This document shows, one piece after another, positions 1 through 6,865 of a stretch of 7,978 nucleotides of DNA. Numbering within the stretch: the stretch's first letter is position 1; each line of letters starts with the position of its first letter. The DNA is from Prevotellaceae bacterium (GTDB lineage: Bacteria > Bacteroidota > Bacteroidia > Bacteroidales > UBA932). The notes under the pieces were generated by a model that was given only the letters and a program-made list of their open reading frames with translations, searched no databases and had not been told where the DNA came from. The translations under genes were made by a program, and so were the position numbers. The stretch is taken from positions 1 to 7,978 of the forward strand of contig JAITVR010000244.1 in the NCBI GenBank assembly GCA_031285695.1, in the 5' to 3' direction.

Positions 1-494
1 TTTTTGGTAACTACTGAGCCCGAAGCTACTACTACGTTGTTGCCTATGGTTACGCCGGGGTTTACTACGGCGCGACCGCCAATCCACACGTTGTTGCCAA
101 TGCTTACGGGCTTGCCAAACTCGGCGGTAAGACGCTCCACAGGGTCAATGGGGTGGGCGGCGGTGTAGATGTGCACGCCGGGAGCAAGCAGGCAGTTGTC
201 GCCAATGGTAACGCGGCACACATCGAGGATTACGCAGTCGAAGTTGGCAAAAAACTTGTTGCCCACGCTGATGTTGTAGCCGTAGTCGCACTTAAAAGTG
301 GGCTCAATGAAGCAGCCTGTGCCTACTTTGCCCAGCAGCAGTTTGAGAATGGCGGTGCGCTCCTCCTGCTCGTCCTCCAGCATAGCGTTGTAGCGCTGGG
401 TAAGCTTGCGGGCGCGCAGGCGGTCGGCGGTAAGCTCGGCATCGGCGGCTACGTATAGCTCGCCGGCCAGCATTTTTTGTTTTTCGGTTTGCAT
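1..494 (-). CDS. maa: Maltose/galactoside-type O-acetyltransferase (left-handed beta-helix), C-terminus cut by window edge
   Basis: Enzyme of the sugar/nodulation O-acetyltransferase family, which moves an acetyl group from acetyl-CoA to a sugar hydroxyl in the cytoplasm. 164 residues are visible; the family usually has about 185-200, so roughly the last 20-35 are missing. The N-terminal cap contains KMLAGELY at residues 7-14 followed by RLRARKL, as is typical. The rest is hexapeptide repeat ([IV]G-N-x-V steps), for example [17 protein letters not shown] and VTIGNN. The expected catalytic histidine is His114 in TAAHP, matching the position of His115 in E. coli Maa. The start at 494 gives the family's normal N-terminus. 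No Shine-Dalgarno sequence precedes it. It lies 93 bases downstream of uvrA, beyond a long imperfect hairpin, so co-transcription with uvrA is uncertain. The acceptor sugar cannot be told from sequence; family assignment is secure, exact specificity is not. Confidence 0.93.
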   Translation of the reverse strand, partial: MQTEKQKMLAGELYVAADAELTADRLRARKLTQRYNAMLEDEQEERTAILKLLLGKVGTGCFIEPTFKCDYGYNISVGNKFFANFDCVILDVCRVTIGDNCLLAPGVHIYTAAHPIDPVERLTAEFGKPVSIGNNVWIGGRAVVNPGVTIGNNVVVASGSVVTK

Positions 495-508
495 GGAGAA
501 AAAGGATA

Positions 509-584
509 AAGGATATAAAGACTGAAAGAGTAAAGATAGCTGCTTTCTGCCATTTGTCTTTATTCTTTTTGTCTTTATATCTTT
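509..584. repeat. 30-bp imperfect inverted repeat built from ~7-bp units, uvrA-maa spacer
   Basis: Arms 509-538 and 555-584 are complementary at 25 of 30 positions around a 16-nt loop. The left side falls into heptads from 502: AAGGATA, AAGGATA, TAAAGAC, TGAAAGA, GTAAAGA. The right arm shows TCTT steps every 7-8 bases. It fills nearly the whole spacer between the uvrA stop and the acetyltransferase start. It could end uvrA transcription or stabilise the transcript end, but it has no GC-rich core and no clean U-tract, so a plain intrinsic terminator call is not justified. Confidence 0.8.
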
Positions 585-587
585 TGT

Positions 588-3437
588 CTAATCAGTAAAA
601 AACTTTTCGGCTAAATACTTTCCTGTGTACAAATCGGGGCGCTTGGCGAGCTCGGCGGGGGTGCCGCAAAAGCTGAGCTGGCCGCCTTTTTCGCCGCCTT
701 CGGGACCTAAATCAATAACCCAGTCGGCGCACTTTACCACGTCCATGTTGTGCTCCACCACCAGCACGGTGTGTCCGCGCTCCACCAGCGCGTTGAAGGC
801 TTCGAGCAACTTTTTTATGTCGTGAAAATGCAGGCCGGTTGTTGGCTCGTCAAAGATAAAGAGCAGCGGGTCGGGGTTGGTTTCTTTGGTAAGAAATGAG
901 GCGAGCTTTACGCGCTGACTTTCGCCGCCGCTGAGCGTGCTGCTGCTTTGCCCCAGCTTGATGTAGCCCAACCCCACATTTTGCAGGGGGCGTAGCCGCT
1001 CCACCACTTTTTTTGCCGTAGGCTCGGCCTGCGCCTCAAAAAATTCTATGGCTTGGTTTACGGTAAAATCCAGCACATCGCTTACGCTAAAACCTTTGTA
1101 TTTTACCTCAAGAATATCGGGCTTGAAACGCTTGCCGCCGCAGGCTTCGCACACCAGCGTAACGTCGGCCATAAACTGCATTTCTACCTTGATAAAGCCA
1201 TCGCCTTGGCACTCCTCGCAGCGGCCGCCATCAATGTTGAACGAGAAGTGTGAGGGGCCGTAGCCGTTGAGCTTGGCGTACTGCTGCTCGGCAAATAGCT
1301 TGCGAATTTCGTCGTACGCCTTGATGTAGGTAACGGGATTGCTGCGGCTGCTGCGCCCAATGGGGTTTTGGTCCACCATTTCCACGTTTTTGATGCGCGC
1401 GGTGTCGCCGCTTATTTTGTCGTGCTGCCCGGGCTTGTCGCCCACCAGGTTGTAGAGCTTATTGAGGGCGGGGTAAAGTATGTTTTTTACCAAGGTAGAT
1501 TTGCCCGAACCGCTCACGCCCGTAACCGCCACAATGCCGCCTAACGGAAATTTTACATCAATGTTTTTGAGGTTATTGTGGCGTGCTCCGTGTACTTCAA
1601 TGTGGTTATTTAGCTTGCGGTATTTCAATGGAAGCTCAATGCGTTCTTCGCCGTTGAGATACTTTATGGTTAGCGACTGCTGATTCTTGGAATTTGGAAT
1701 TTGGAATTTGGAATTTGAAATCTCTCCCTGAAAAACCACCTCCCCGCCATGCCTTCCGGCCATGGGGCCAATGTCAATAATTTGGTCGGCGGCGCGCATT
1801 ACCTCCTCCTCGTGCTCCACCACTATTACGGTGTTGCCCACATCGCGCAGCTGCTGCAGCACGGTAATGAGGCGCCCCGTATCGCGCGGGTGCAGCCCAA
1901 TGCTCGGTTCGTCCAAAATGTAAAGCGAGCCAACGAGGCTGCTGCCAAGCGAGGTGGCTAAGTTGATGCGCTGACTTTCGCCGCCGCTAAGCGTGTTGCT
2001 TAGGCGGTTGAGTGTAAGGTAGCCCAACCCCACGTTTTGCAAAAATGCAAGGCGATTGCGGATTTCGGTAAGCGTGCGCCCGGCAATGTCCAACTCGTAC
2101 TGGCTTAGCGTAAGCGCGCTCATGTATTTTTCCAAATCGTCCACCGGCAGCTCCACCAGCTCACTGATGTTTTTGCCGCCCACCTTTACGTACAGCGCCT
2201 CTTTGCGCAGGCGTGTGCCCTCGCATTCAGGACAGGTGGTTTTGCCGGTGTAGCGCGCCAGCATTACGCGGTACTGAATTTTGTAGCGGTTGGCCTCAAG
2301 CTCCTTAAAAAATGCGTTGATGCCGCCGTAGCTGCCTTTTCCGTTCCACAAAAAATGCTTTTGCTCTTTACTTAATTCGTGGTAGGGTTTGTGTATGGGG
2401 AATTCGACTTTGGCGGCTTGCTTTATGAATTGCTCCTTGTACCAGCTCATGCTTTCGCCGCGCCAGCACACCACCGCATCGCCGTACACCGACTGACTTT
2501 TGTCGGGTACGACCAGCTCCTCGTCAATGCCCACCACACGGCCGTAGCCCTCGCACACGGGGCAGGCGCCCAGCGGATTGTTGAAGCTGAAAAGATGCTC
2601 CGAGGGCAGCTCAAAGGTAATGCCATCGGCCTCAAAAAGGTTGGAAAAATGCGCTCCCTGCGGACGGTTATTTTTGTCGGAAACAATGGGATAATCGGCC
2701 AACAAAATTTTGCCATGCCCCTCGCTAAAGGCGGTTTGCACCGAGTCGCTGATGTCGCTCAGCGCATCTTCGTCGGTGGTGGCGGCAAAGCGGTCGATGA
2801 CTACAAATAGCTCGCTGGTGGTTTCGACCTGTGCCGTGCTTTTTTTCGGAAGCGAGGCTAAGTAATCCTCAATTTCCAACACCTCCCACACTTTTTTATC
2901 CTCCAAGCACACGCGGCTAAAGCCTTCCTGCTTCAGCAGCGTTAGCTTTTCAATCAATCCCATGCCCTCGGGCAGGTGCAGCGGCGCCAGCAGCACCATG
3001 CGCTTATCCTCGGGCTGCTGCGCCACGTAGCGCGCCACATCGGCCACGGTGTGCGTGGTAACTTCTACCCCCGACACGGGCGAGTACGTGCGCCCCACAC
3101 GGGCGTAGAGCAATTTTAAGTAATCGTACACCTCGGTGGAGGTGCCTACGGTGGAGCGCGGGTTGCGCGTGTTTACCTTTTGCTCAATGGCAATGGCCGG
3201 CGGAATGCCGGTAATGCTGTCCACCTCGGGCTTGTTGATGCGCCCCAAGAACTGCCGCGCGTAGGCCGAAAGGCTTTCGACGTAGCGGCGCTGGCCTTCG
3301 GCAAAAAGCGTGTCGAAGGCCAGGGTGCTTTTGCCAGAGCCCGAAAGTCCGGTAATCACCACCAGCTTGTTGCGCGGAATGCTGAGGTCAATATTCTTGA
3401 GGTTGTGCACTCGTGCACCTTTTATATCGATAGTCAT
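588..3437 (-). CDS. uvrA: Excinuclease ABC subunit A (UvrA)
   Basis: DNA-damage sensor of nucleotide excision repair: a dimeric double-ABC ATPase that finds bulky lesions and loads UvrB. It has 949 residues (E. coli has 940) and is complete. First ATPase: Walker [10 protein letters not shown] at 30-38, zinc-module pairs CPVC 292-295 and CPEC 402-405, signature LSGGES 483-488, Walker B LYILDEP 505-511. Second ATPase: Walker [10 protein letters not shown] 640-648, zinc finger C740-x2-C743-x19-C763-x2-C766 (the spacing known in E. coli), signature LSGGES 835-840, Walker B LFIFDEP 859-865. The start at 3437 puts the [11 protein letters not shown] block at the usual N-terminal place. It is oddly modified in the linker after the first ATPase: between FQGEI and QQSLT, residues 575-584 ([10 protein letters not shown]) are encoded by a 7-bp tandem repeat rather than normal family sequence. 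All catalytic motifs are intact, so it should be functional. It is preceded by its own -7 box and is probably transcribed alone. Confidence 0.98.
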   Translation of the reverse strand: MTIDIKGARVHNLKNIDLSIPRNKLVVITGLSGSGKSTLAFDTLFAEGQRRYVESLSAYARQFLGRINKPEVDSITGIPPAIAIEQKVNTRNPRSTVGTSTEVYDYLKLLYARVGRTYSPVSGVEVTTHTVADVARYVAQQPEDKRMVLLAPLHLPEGMGLIEKLTLLKQEGFSRVCLEDKKVWEVLEIEDYLASLPKKSTAQVETTSELFVVIDRFAATTDEDALSDISDSVQTAFSEGHGKILLADYPIVSDKNNRPQGAHFSNLFEADGITFELPSEHLFSFNNPLGACPVCEGYGRVVGIDEELVVPDKSQSVYGDAVVCWRGESMSWYKEQFIKQAAKVEFPIHKPYHELSKEQKHFLWNGKGSYGGINAFFKELEANRYKIQYRVMLARYTGKTTCPECEGTRLRKEALYVKVGGKNISELVELPVDDLEKYMSALTLSQYELDIAGRTLTEIRNRLAFLQNVGLGYLTLNRLSNTLSGGESQRINLATSLGSSLVGSLYILDEPSIGLHPRDTGRLITVLQQLRDVGNTVIVVEHEEEVMRAADQIIDIGPMAGRHGGEVVFQGEISNSKFQIPNSKNQQSLTIKYLNGEERIELPLKYRKLNNHIEVHGARHNNLKNIDVKFPLGGIVAVTGVSGSGKSTLVKNILYPALNKLYNLVGDKPGQHDKISGDTARIKNVEMVDQNPIGRSSRSNPVTYIKAYDEIRKLFAEQQYAKLNGYGPSHFSFNIDGGRCEECQGDGFIKVEMQFMADVTLVCEACGGKRFKPDILEVKYKGFSVSDVLDFTVNQAIEFFEAQAEPTAKKVVERLRPLQNVGLGYIKLGQSSSTLSGGESQRVKLASFLTKETNPDPLLFIFDEPTTGLHFHDIKKLLEAFNALVERGHTVLVVEHNMDVVKCADWVIDLGPEGGEKGGQLSFCGTPAELAKRPDLYTGKYLAEKFFTD
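1687..1721. repeat. In-frame 7-bp tandem array inside uvrA
   Basis: Four perfect copies of TTGGAAT run from 1687 to 1714, followed by a degenerate fifth, TTGAAAT (1715-1721). Three units make seven codons, so the array reads on the minus strand as the peptide period NSKFQIP. It falls in the variable linker of UvrA between the first ATPase and the SLT-x-KYL block, a tolerant surface loop. Because 7 is not a multiple of 3, a change of one unit would shift the reading frame. Confidence 0.93.
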
Positions 3438-3447
3438 AGGTAATTAG

Positions 3448-3468
3448 TTGAGAGTTGAGAATTGAAAG
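3448..3468. repeat. 7-bp array in the uvrA leader
   Basis: Three heptads, TTGAGAG, TTGAGAA and TTGAAAG, lie between the predicted uvrA promoter and its start codon. The first 18 bases (3448-3465) recur exactly, on the opposite strand, at 6253-6270 in the ribH-yebC spacer. The array would be part of the short untranslated leader of the uvrA mRNA. Confidence 0.75.
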
Positions 3469-3475
3469 CGAGGTG

Positions 3476-3483
3476 CAAAGGTA
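3476..3483 (-). promoter_or_regulatory. Predicted uvrA promoter, Bacteroidota -7 box
   Basis: On the minus strand this reads TACCTTTG, a match to the TAnnTTTG -7 element of the Bacteroidota primary sigma factor, followed by CACC. It lies 38 bases upstream of the uvrA ATG, giving a leader of about 30 bases. No TTTG/TTG -33 box is visible at the usual 17-23 base spacing; that region is instead occupied by AT-rich heptads (GATTAAT, GGTTAAT, 3486-3499). Confidence 0.6.
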
Positions 3484-3504
3484 GCGATTAATGGTTAATT
3501 GTTA

Positions 3505-3611
3505 GCAGCTCTACCCGTATGTTATGCTTAACAGTGTATCAAACTACCTTCATTTATTCGAAAATTTCATTCGTAATGTACAAAAGTATATTATGAAGAT
3601 AGTAGAGTTGC
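3505..3611. other. Unexplained segment with nested complementary arms between barrel gene and uvrA
   Basis: This part of the 254-base spacer has no reading frame I trust. Three sets of complementary arms are nested: 3505-3514 with 3602-3611 (10 pairs, one G-U on the plus strand), 3544-3553 with 3593-3602 (9 of 10), and 3575-3581 with 3586-3592 (7 pairs with one wobble, AAAA loop). The first two share base 3602, so they would stack, leaving a 29-base bulge on one side. It could be a structured RNA, a degenerate mobile repeat, or chance pairing in AT-rich DNA. Confidence 0.3.
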
Positions 3612-3622
3612 TTTATAAATGC

Positions 3623-3665
3623 AAAAAAATACCACCGAAGTACAATTGTGTACCTCAGTAGTATT
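3623..3665 (-). terminator. Intrinsic terminator of the barrel/SPOR gene
   Basis: Read on the minus strand, arms at 3665-3649 and 3644-3628 form a 17-bp stem with a 4-nt CAAU loop, followed by seven U's (3629-3623). Three positions that are not Watson-Crick are G-U wobbles on the minus-strand RNA but would be A-C mismatches on the plus strand, so the hairpin is built for minus-strand transcripts. It begins 27 bases after the stop of the outer-membrane gene and separates it from uvrA. Confidence 0.87.
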
Positions 3666-3670
3666 TTCTT

Positions 3671-3705
3671 TTAATTCTTAATTCCTAATTTTTAATTTCT
3701 ATTAA
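3671..3705. repeat. 7-bp AT-rich array running into the stop codon of the barrel gene
   Basis: Heptads TTAATTC, TTAATTC, CTAATTT, TTAATTT and a looser CTATTAA run continuously. The fourth unit contains the TAA stop (3692-3694, minus strand) and part of the final Asn codon of the upstream gene. The array therefore abuts or replaced the original gene end. Confidence 0.7.
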
Positions 3706-5305
3706 GCAGCTCGTAGGCTTCGGTCATGGTAATGCGGTTGCCCTTGTAGTAGGCCACCACAAAGGCATCGGCAATGCCCTTGCTGCGTACCTCGTTGCAG
3801 GCTTCTACGGCCACATCAAGCTGCTTGTACGAGCCCACCACGTATTTGTAGCTAAAGTTGTTGGCATCATCGGAGTGCAACTCCTCGGTAATTTTCATAC
3901 CTAAGCCGTACTTGGCAAAGGGCTCGTCAATATCTTCGAGGTGCGTGCCGCGTGCCGAAATTTGAATTTTGAAGCTCAGCTGGCGCGCGCCTTCGCGGGC
4001 TCTTGCAGGCGCTTTTCTTTCGGTTTTCTTTTCAGTATTTTCCTGCATGCTTACTACGGCCGTTTGCGCGGCGCGGGCTGCTTCGGCAGCAGCGGTGGCG
4101 GCATCTTGCGCGGCTTTTACGGCGCCCAGTATGGCTTCCTGATTTTTGTTGGTGGCCTCGGCCTGCTGCATCAGCATTTCCTGCGTGCGCTTGAGCTCGG
4201 CAATGTCGTACTCCATTTGCTGCTGAATGGGCGTTAGCTTAGCGCGCTCTTTGGCGGCTTGCTTCTCGGCTTTTTTCTGCTCCTTGTCGGCTTTGGCGCG
4301 CTCTTTGGCTGTAACTTTTTGCTCACTCTTTTCATCGGCGCTTTGCTGCGGCTGGTACTCCTCCCTTGTCATTGGCGCATCGTAGTACGCCGCCTCATCG
4401 GCTTGGGCTTGCAGCATTTCGTAGTCAGCCGGTTTTTTTGTTGAAGTAAAAAGCGTGCTTGAGCTTACGCTTAGCGCAACTTTTAGCCCCACGCTAAGCA
4501 GGCTTGCCTGGTGAACAAAATCTCGCTTATACGGAAAATCATCTGCCTGCGCTGCGTTGAGTATGCTGTGAAACTTGTGGTCTTCGGCAGGCGCTCCGCC
4601 CTCTATGTAGTCAATGAGGTGCTCGTTGTTTTTGCCCGACACGTTGAGCAGGCCGTAGTCGGCAAAAATGCCGGCGTACAGGCTTGTCCTGTCGCCCAAC
4701 TTCCACCTTGCCCCCACCTCGGCCGAGAGCGCAAGGTTGAGCCCCAGCTTAAGCTTGTCGCTATTTTTGATGTTGGCGCTGTAGTACGCTTCGTTGGAAT
4801 TTTCTACTTTGAAAAGGGAGTCGATGGTGGCAGTGTACTTGGAGTTGAGCATAACGCCCACCTTCATACCCAGCGAGGCGTAAAACCAATCCTGCTCGTA
4901 GGCGCCCATTACGGGAATGTTCAGCACGGTGGCGGTTTGCGTTTCCTCGTAGCTCTTAAACCTAAAGTCGTAGGGCTCGCCCAGTGGCGTAGCGTAGTTG
5001 GTAACAAAATTTTGCCCCTTAAACACGGTAGAGAAGGTCATTACCTCCGCACCAATGCGCAGGCCTACGTTGGGGGTAAAAAAGCGAGTTAGTCCCAAGC
5101 CGCCGCCGCCGCCAAACCCCGGAATGGTGGAGCCAACAGCCGGGCTGTACATAAATGACGAAATGCCGCCCAAGCCCCACACCGAAAACTCGCTGCGCAC
5201 CTCCCTTACGGTAAGCTCCTCGCCAAAGGCTGCTGCCTGCTGCGCAAAGCTGCTCCCCGAAAACGCTACTACAGCCGCTACGGCCATACACCACACCTTT
5301 TTCAT
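3692..5305 (-). CDS. Secreted outer-membrane beta-barrel protein with coiled-coil linker and C-terminal SPOR-like domain
   Basis: 537 residues; I do not recognise a named family for the whole protein. Signal peptide 1-21 (MKKVWCMAVAAVV..., AxA-type end SSFA before QQ). Residues about 38-282 are Gly- and aromatic-rich with alternating patterns (GLGGISSFMYS, GLGLTRFF, VGLRIGAEVMTF, FYASLGMKVGVML, SLYAGIFADYGLL, SLLSVGLKVALSV), typical of an 8-10 strand outer-membrane barrel. Residues about 322-425 are Lys/Glu/Ala/Gln-rich and should form a long helix or coiled coil. Residues 444-525 look like a SPOR fold, with strands SFKIQISA, YKYVVGSY and DAFVVAYYKGNRI, as in many Bacteroidota envelope proteins. 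Inference: the barrel sits in the outer membrane and the tail reaches peptidoglycan, an OmpA-like tether. An ATG 60 bases upstream (5365) is in frame but lies in a hairpin and would bury the signal peptide, so 5305 is chosen. It has its own promoter and terminator. Confidence 0.88.
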   Translation of the reverse strand: MKKVWCMAVAAVVAFSGSSFAQQAAAFGEELTVREVRSEFSVWGLGGISSFMYSPAVGSTIPGFGGGGGLGLTRFFTPNVGLRIGAEVMTFSTVFKGQNFVTNYATPLGEPYDFRFKSYEETQTATVLNIPVMGAYEQDWFYASLGMKVGVMLNSKYTATIDSLFKVENSNEAYYSANIKNSDKLKLGLNLALSAEVGARWKLGDRTSLYAGIFADYGLLNVSGKNNEHLIDYIEGGAPAEDHKFHSILNAAQADDFPYKRDFVHQASLLSVGLKVALSVSSSTLFTSTKKPADYEMLQAQADEAAYYDAPMTREEYQPQQSADEKSEQKVTAKERAKADKEQKKAEKQAAKERAKLTPIQQQMEYDIAELKRTQEMLMQQAEATNKNQEAILGAVKAAQDAATAAAEAARAAQTAVVSMQENTEKKTERKAPARAREGARQLSFKIQISARGTHLEDIDEPFAKYGLGMKITEELHSDDANNFSYKYVVGSYKQLDVAVEACNEVRSKGIADAFVVAYYKGNRITMTEAYELLNRN

Positions 5306-5358
5306 AGCATTAAGTTTTTTTGTTTTAAAAAAAATGTGCTCCGCAAAAATAAAAGCAC

Positions 5359-5384
5359 AAAGCATACGCTTGCACGTATGCTTT
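5359..5384. promoter_or_regulatory. Perfect 10-bp hairpin at the predicted 5' end of the barrel-gene transcript
   Basis: Arms AAAGCATACG (5359-5368) and CGTATGCTTT (5375-5384) are perfectly complementary around a 6-base loop. They start 2 bases downstream of the predicted -7 box, about where transcription should begin. On the minus strand the stem is followed by a U-rich stretch (TTTGTGCTTTTATTTTT with one interruption beyond the stem), so it may instead, or also, act as the intrinsic terminator of yebC, whose stop is 77 bases upstream. A dimeric operator is a third reading. Confidence 0.65.
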
Positions 5385-5386
5385 TA

Positions 5387-5394
5387 CAAATGTA
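5387..5394 (-). promoter_or_regulatory. Predicted promoter of the barrel/SPOR gene, -7 box
   Basis: Minus-strand TACATTTG matches TAnnTTTG. It is 81 bases upstream of the chosen ATG, implying a leader of about 75 bases that begins with the perfect hairpin. No -33 TTG is seen at the usual distance, so the promoter may be weak or need an activator. Confidence 0.5.
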
Positions 5395-5461
5395 GGTACT
5401 TTTTTGAGCTGTTAAGCTGAAAAGAAAAATGTAGAGTTAAAAAAGGTTGAAAAATGAGGTT

Positions 5462-6187
5462 TTAAGCCTCTTCCGCCTCCTTCATGTTGTGCCAAACGGA
5501 CTGTACATCGTCATCGTCCTCAAACTTTTCAATCAACTTTTCGAGGGCGGCCTGCTGCTCGGCGTCCACGGGCTTGGTGTCGGTAGGTATGCGCTCAAAT
5601 CCGCTGCTTATGATTTCAAAACCGCTGCCCTCCAAATATTTTTGAATGCCGCCGTAGCTCTCATAGCTGCCATACACAATCCACTCGTTTTCATCGGCAA
5701 AAAGTTCGTCCACGCCGTAGTCAATCAGCTCCAGCTCCAGCTCCTCAAGGTTGGCGCCGTCCTTTGGCTTTACGCGAAAAACGCACTTGTGGTCAAACAT
5801 AAACTCCACGCTACCCGAAGTTCCCAACGAGCCACCCGATTTTGAAAAATAGCTGCGCAGGTTGGCCACCGTGCGCGTAGGGTTATCGGTAGCAGTATCA
5901 ATAATAAAGGCAATGCCGTGTGGGCCGTAGCCTTCGTAGGCAATTTCTTTGTACTCGCCCTGGTCTTTTTCTATGGCGCGCTTAATGGCGCGGTCAATGT
6001 TGTCCTTGGGCATGTTTTCGGCGCGGGCATTTTGTATCAGCGCGCGCAGGCGGGGATTGTTGTCGGGGTCGGTGCCGCCGGTTTTGGCAGCAATGGTCAT
6101 TTCTTTTCCCAAGCGGGTAAACACGCGCGACATGTTGCCCCAGCGCTTCATTTTGCGTGCCTTGCGGTATTCAAATGCTCTTCCCAT
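5462..6187 (-). CDS. yebC: YebC/PmpR (TACO1) family protein
   Basis: 241 residues, the full family length. It begins MGRAFEYRKARKMKRW, the standard Bacteroidota YebC N-terminus; a further upstream in-frame ATG at 6256 would add 23 residues encoded by the inverted repeat and is rejected. Conserved blocks: NPRLR 44-48, NMPKDNIDRAIKR 58-70, YEGYGPHG 84-91, DNPTRTV 101-107, GGSLG 118-122, GSVEFMF 125-131, and the acidic tail block DDDDVQSVWHNM at 224-235. The family has long been annotated as a DNA-binding regulator (PmpR), while mitochondrial TACO1 and more recent bacterial work tie it to ribosomes and translation of proline-rich stretches; the sequence alone does not decide. It follows ribH after an 87-base spacer with no recognisable promoter, so the two may be co-transcribed. 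No Shine-Dalgarno; the start is preceded by an A-rich run. Confidence 0.96.
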   Translation of the reverse strand: MGRAFEYRKARKMKRWGNMSRVFTRLGKEMTIAAKTGGTDPDNNPRLRALIQNARAENMPKDNIDRAIKRAIEKDQGEYKEIAYEGYGPHGIAFIIDTATDNPTRTVANLRSYFSKSGGSLGTSGSVEFMFDHKCVFRVKPKDGANLEELELELIDYGVDELFADENEWIVYGSYESYGGIQKYLEGSGFEIISSGFERIPTDTKPVDAEQQAALEKLIEKFEDDDDVQSVWHNMKEAEEA

Positions 6188-6195
6188 AATTTTTT

Positions 6196-6273
6196 TAGTT
6201 GAGAATGGAAAGTTGAAAATTGAGAGTGGAGAGCAGCTTTCACTCTCAATTCTCAATTCTCAACTCTCAATTA
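6196..6273. repeat. 35-bp imperfect inverted repeat of 7-bp units, ribH-yebC spacer
   Basis: Arms 6196-6230 and 6239-6273 are complementary at 28 of 35 positions around an 8-base loop. The left arm reads TAGTTGA, GAATGGA, AAGTTGA, AAATTGA, GAGTGGA; the right arm, on the minus strand, TAATTGA, GAGTTGA, GAATTGA, GAATTGA, GAGTGAA. The element fills almost all of the 87-base gap. The TTGAGAR unit also occurs in the uvrA leader. Confidence 0.87.
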
Positions 6274-6274
6274 G

Positions 6275-6763
6275 TTATATTGTTTGCTGTAAGCCTACCA
6301 TTTTTATGGCGGTTAGGGCGGCCTCATCGCCTTTGTTGCCGTGTTTTCCGCCTGCGCGGTCCTGCGCCTGCTCTTGATTATTTGGCGTAAGCACGCCGAA
6401 AATGAAGGGCAAGTTGTACTCCAAGCCCAAGTTCATAATGGCCTGCGACACGGAGCTGCAAATAAAATCGAAGTGGCGGGTTTCGCCCTGAATTACGCAG
6501 CCCAAGCAAATAATGGCGTCGAACTTGTTGCTTTCGGCCATAAGCTGCGCGCCAAGCGGAAGCTCAAAGCTGCCGGGAACCCACTTTACGGCAATATTTT
6601 TTTCCTTTGCCTCGTACTTAATAAGTGTGTTGTAGGCGCCGTCGAGCAGCTTTCGGGTTACCTCCGTATTCCACTCGGACACTACAATGCCAAAGCGCAT
6701 ATCCTTGGCCGAGGGCACTTGTCCTTCGTGCACCTGCGATAAGTTGTGGTCTGCTGATGACAT
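6275..6763 (-). CDS. ribH: 6,7-dimethyl-8-ribityllumazine synthase
   Basis: Penultimate enzyme of riboflavin synthesis: condenses 5-amino-6-ribitylamino-uracil with 3,4-dihydroxy-2-butanone 4-phosphate in the cytoplasm, usually as a pentamer or a 60-mer capsid. 162 residues, normal length. Substrate-site blocks are all present: SEWN 29-32 (Trp31 at the ring-stacking position), VPGSFELPLGA 62-72, CLGCVIQGETRHFDF 86-100 with catalytic His97, FGVLTPNNQEQAQDRAG 122-138 with phosphate-binding Arg136, and GNKG 142-145. The ATG at 6763 gives a short N-terminal tail before the core at about residue 22. It follows the TPR gene after 158 bases that hold that gene's terminator and a 66-bp palindrome. 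I see no TAnnTTTG box directly upstream, so its promoter is unidentified or read-through is used. No FMN riboswitch is present in the leader. Confidence 0.97.
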   Translation of the reverse strand: MSSADHNLSQVHEGQVPSAKDMRFGIVVSEWNTEVTRKLLDGAYNTLIKYEAKEKNIAVKWVPGSFELPLGAQLMAESNKFDAIICLGCVIQGETRHFDFICSSVSQAIMNLGLEYNLPFIFGVLTPNNQEQAQDRAGGKHGNKGDEAALTAIKMVGLQQTI

Positions 6764-6783
6764 GATTTTAATTTACGATTATT

Positions 6784-6849
6784 TTGTCATTGTGGGCTTG
6801 ACCCGCAATCCCCCGATTTGGAGATTCCGCGTCAAGCGCGGAATGACAA
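6784..6849. repeat. 66-bp nested palindromic element, TPR-ribH spacer
   Basis: The ends TTGTCAT and ATGACAA are perfect inverted repeats, and the two halves are complementary overall. Each half is also a hairpin: left, 6789-6809, ATTG-x-GGG / CCC-x-CAAT around CTTGA; right, ATTCCGCG / CGCGGAAT (6824-6831 and 6837-6844) around TCAAG. The shape and the GTCATT...AATGAC ends resemble dispersed palindromic repeats scattered through many bacterial genomes. The right half is much more GC-rich than its surroundings. Confidence 0.85.
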
Positions 6850-6865
6850 CGTTATTTTTTAAAGT

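Noticed and set aside
153..458. Plus-strand open frame of 101 codons opposite the acetyltransferase
   Set aside because: It is the reverse shadow of clear hexapeptide-repeat sequence on the minus strand and its product has no recognisable features.
1687..1721. CRISPR-like or insertion-sequence footprint
   Set aside because: Units are contiguous with no spacers and no target-site duplication; it is a simple tandem array.
2379..2810. 143-codon plus-strand frame within uvrA
   Set aside because: UvrA is continuous and motif-complete across this region on the minus strand; GC-rich codons leave the opposite frame open.
4511..5092. 193-codon plus-strand frame within the barrel gene
   Set aside because: Low-complexity translation opposite convincing barrel strands with a signal peptide; no promoter or domain supports it.
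5306..5365. N-terminal extension of the barrel protein by 20 residues
   Set aside because: The upstream ATG sits in the hairpin near the predicted transcript start, and the extension would place a signal peptide internally.
6188..6256. N-terminal extension of YebC by 23 residues
   Set aside because: The extension is encoded by the inverted heptad repeat and precedes the conserved family N-terminus MGRAFEYRK.
6764..6865. FMN riboswitch upstream of ribH
   Set aside because: None of the conserved RFN-element blocks is present; the spacer is filled by the palindrome and a short AT-rich leader.
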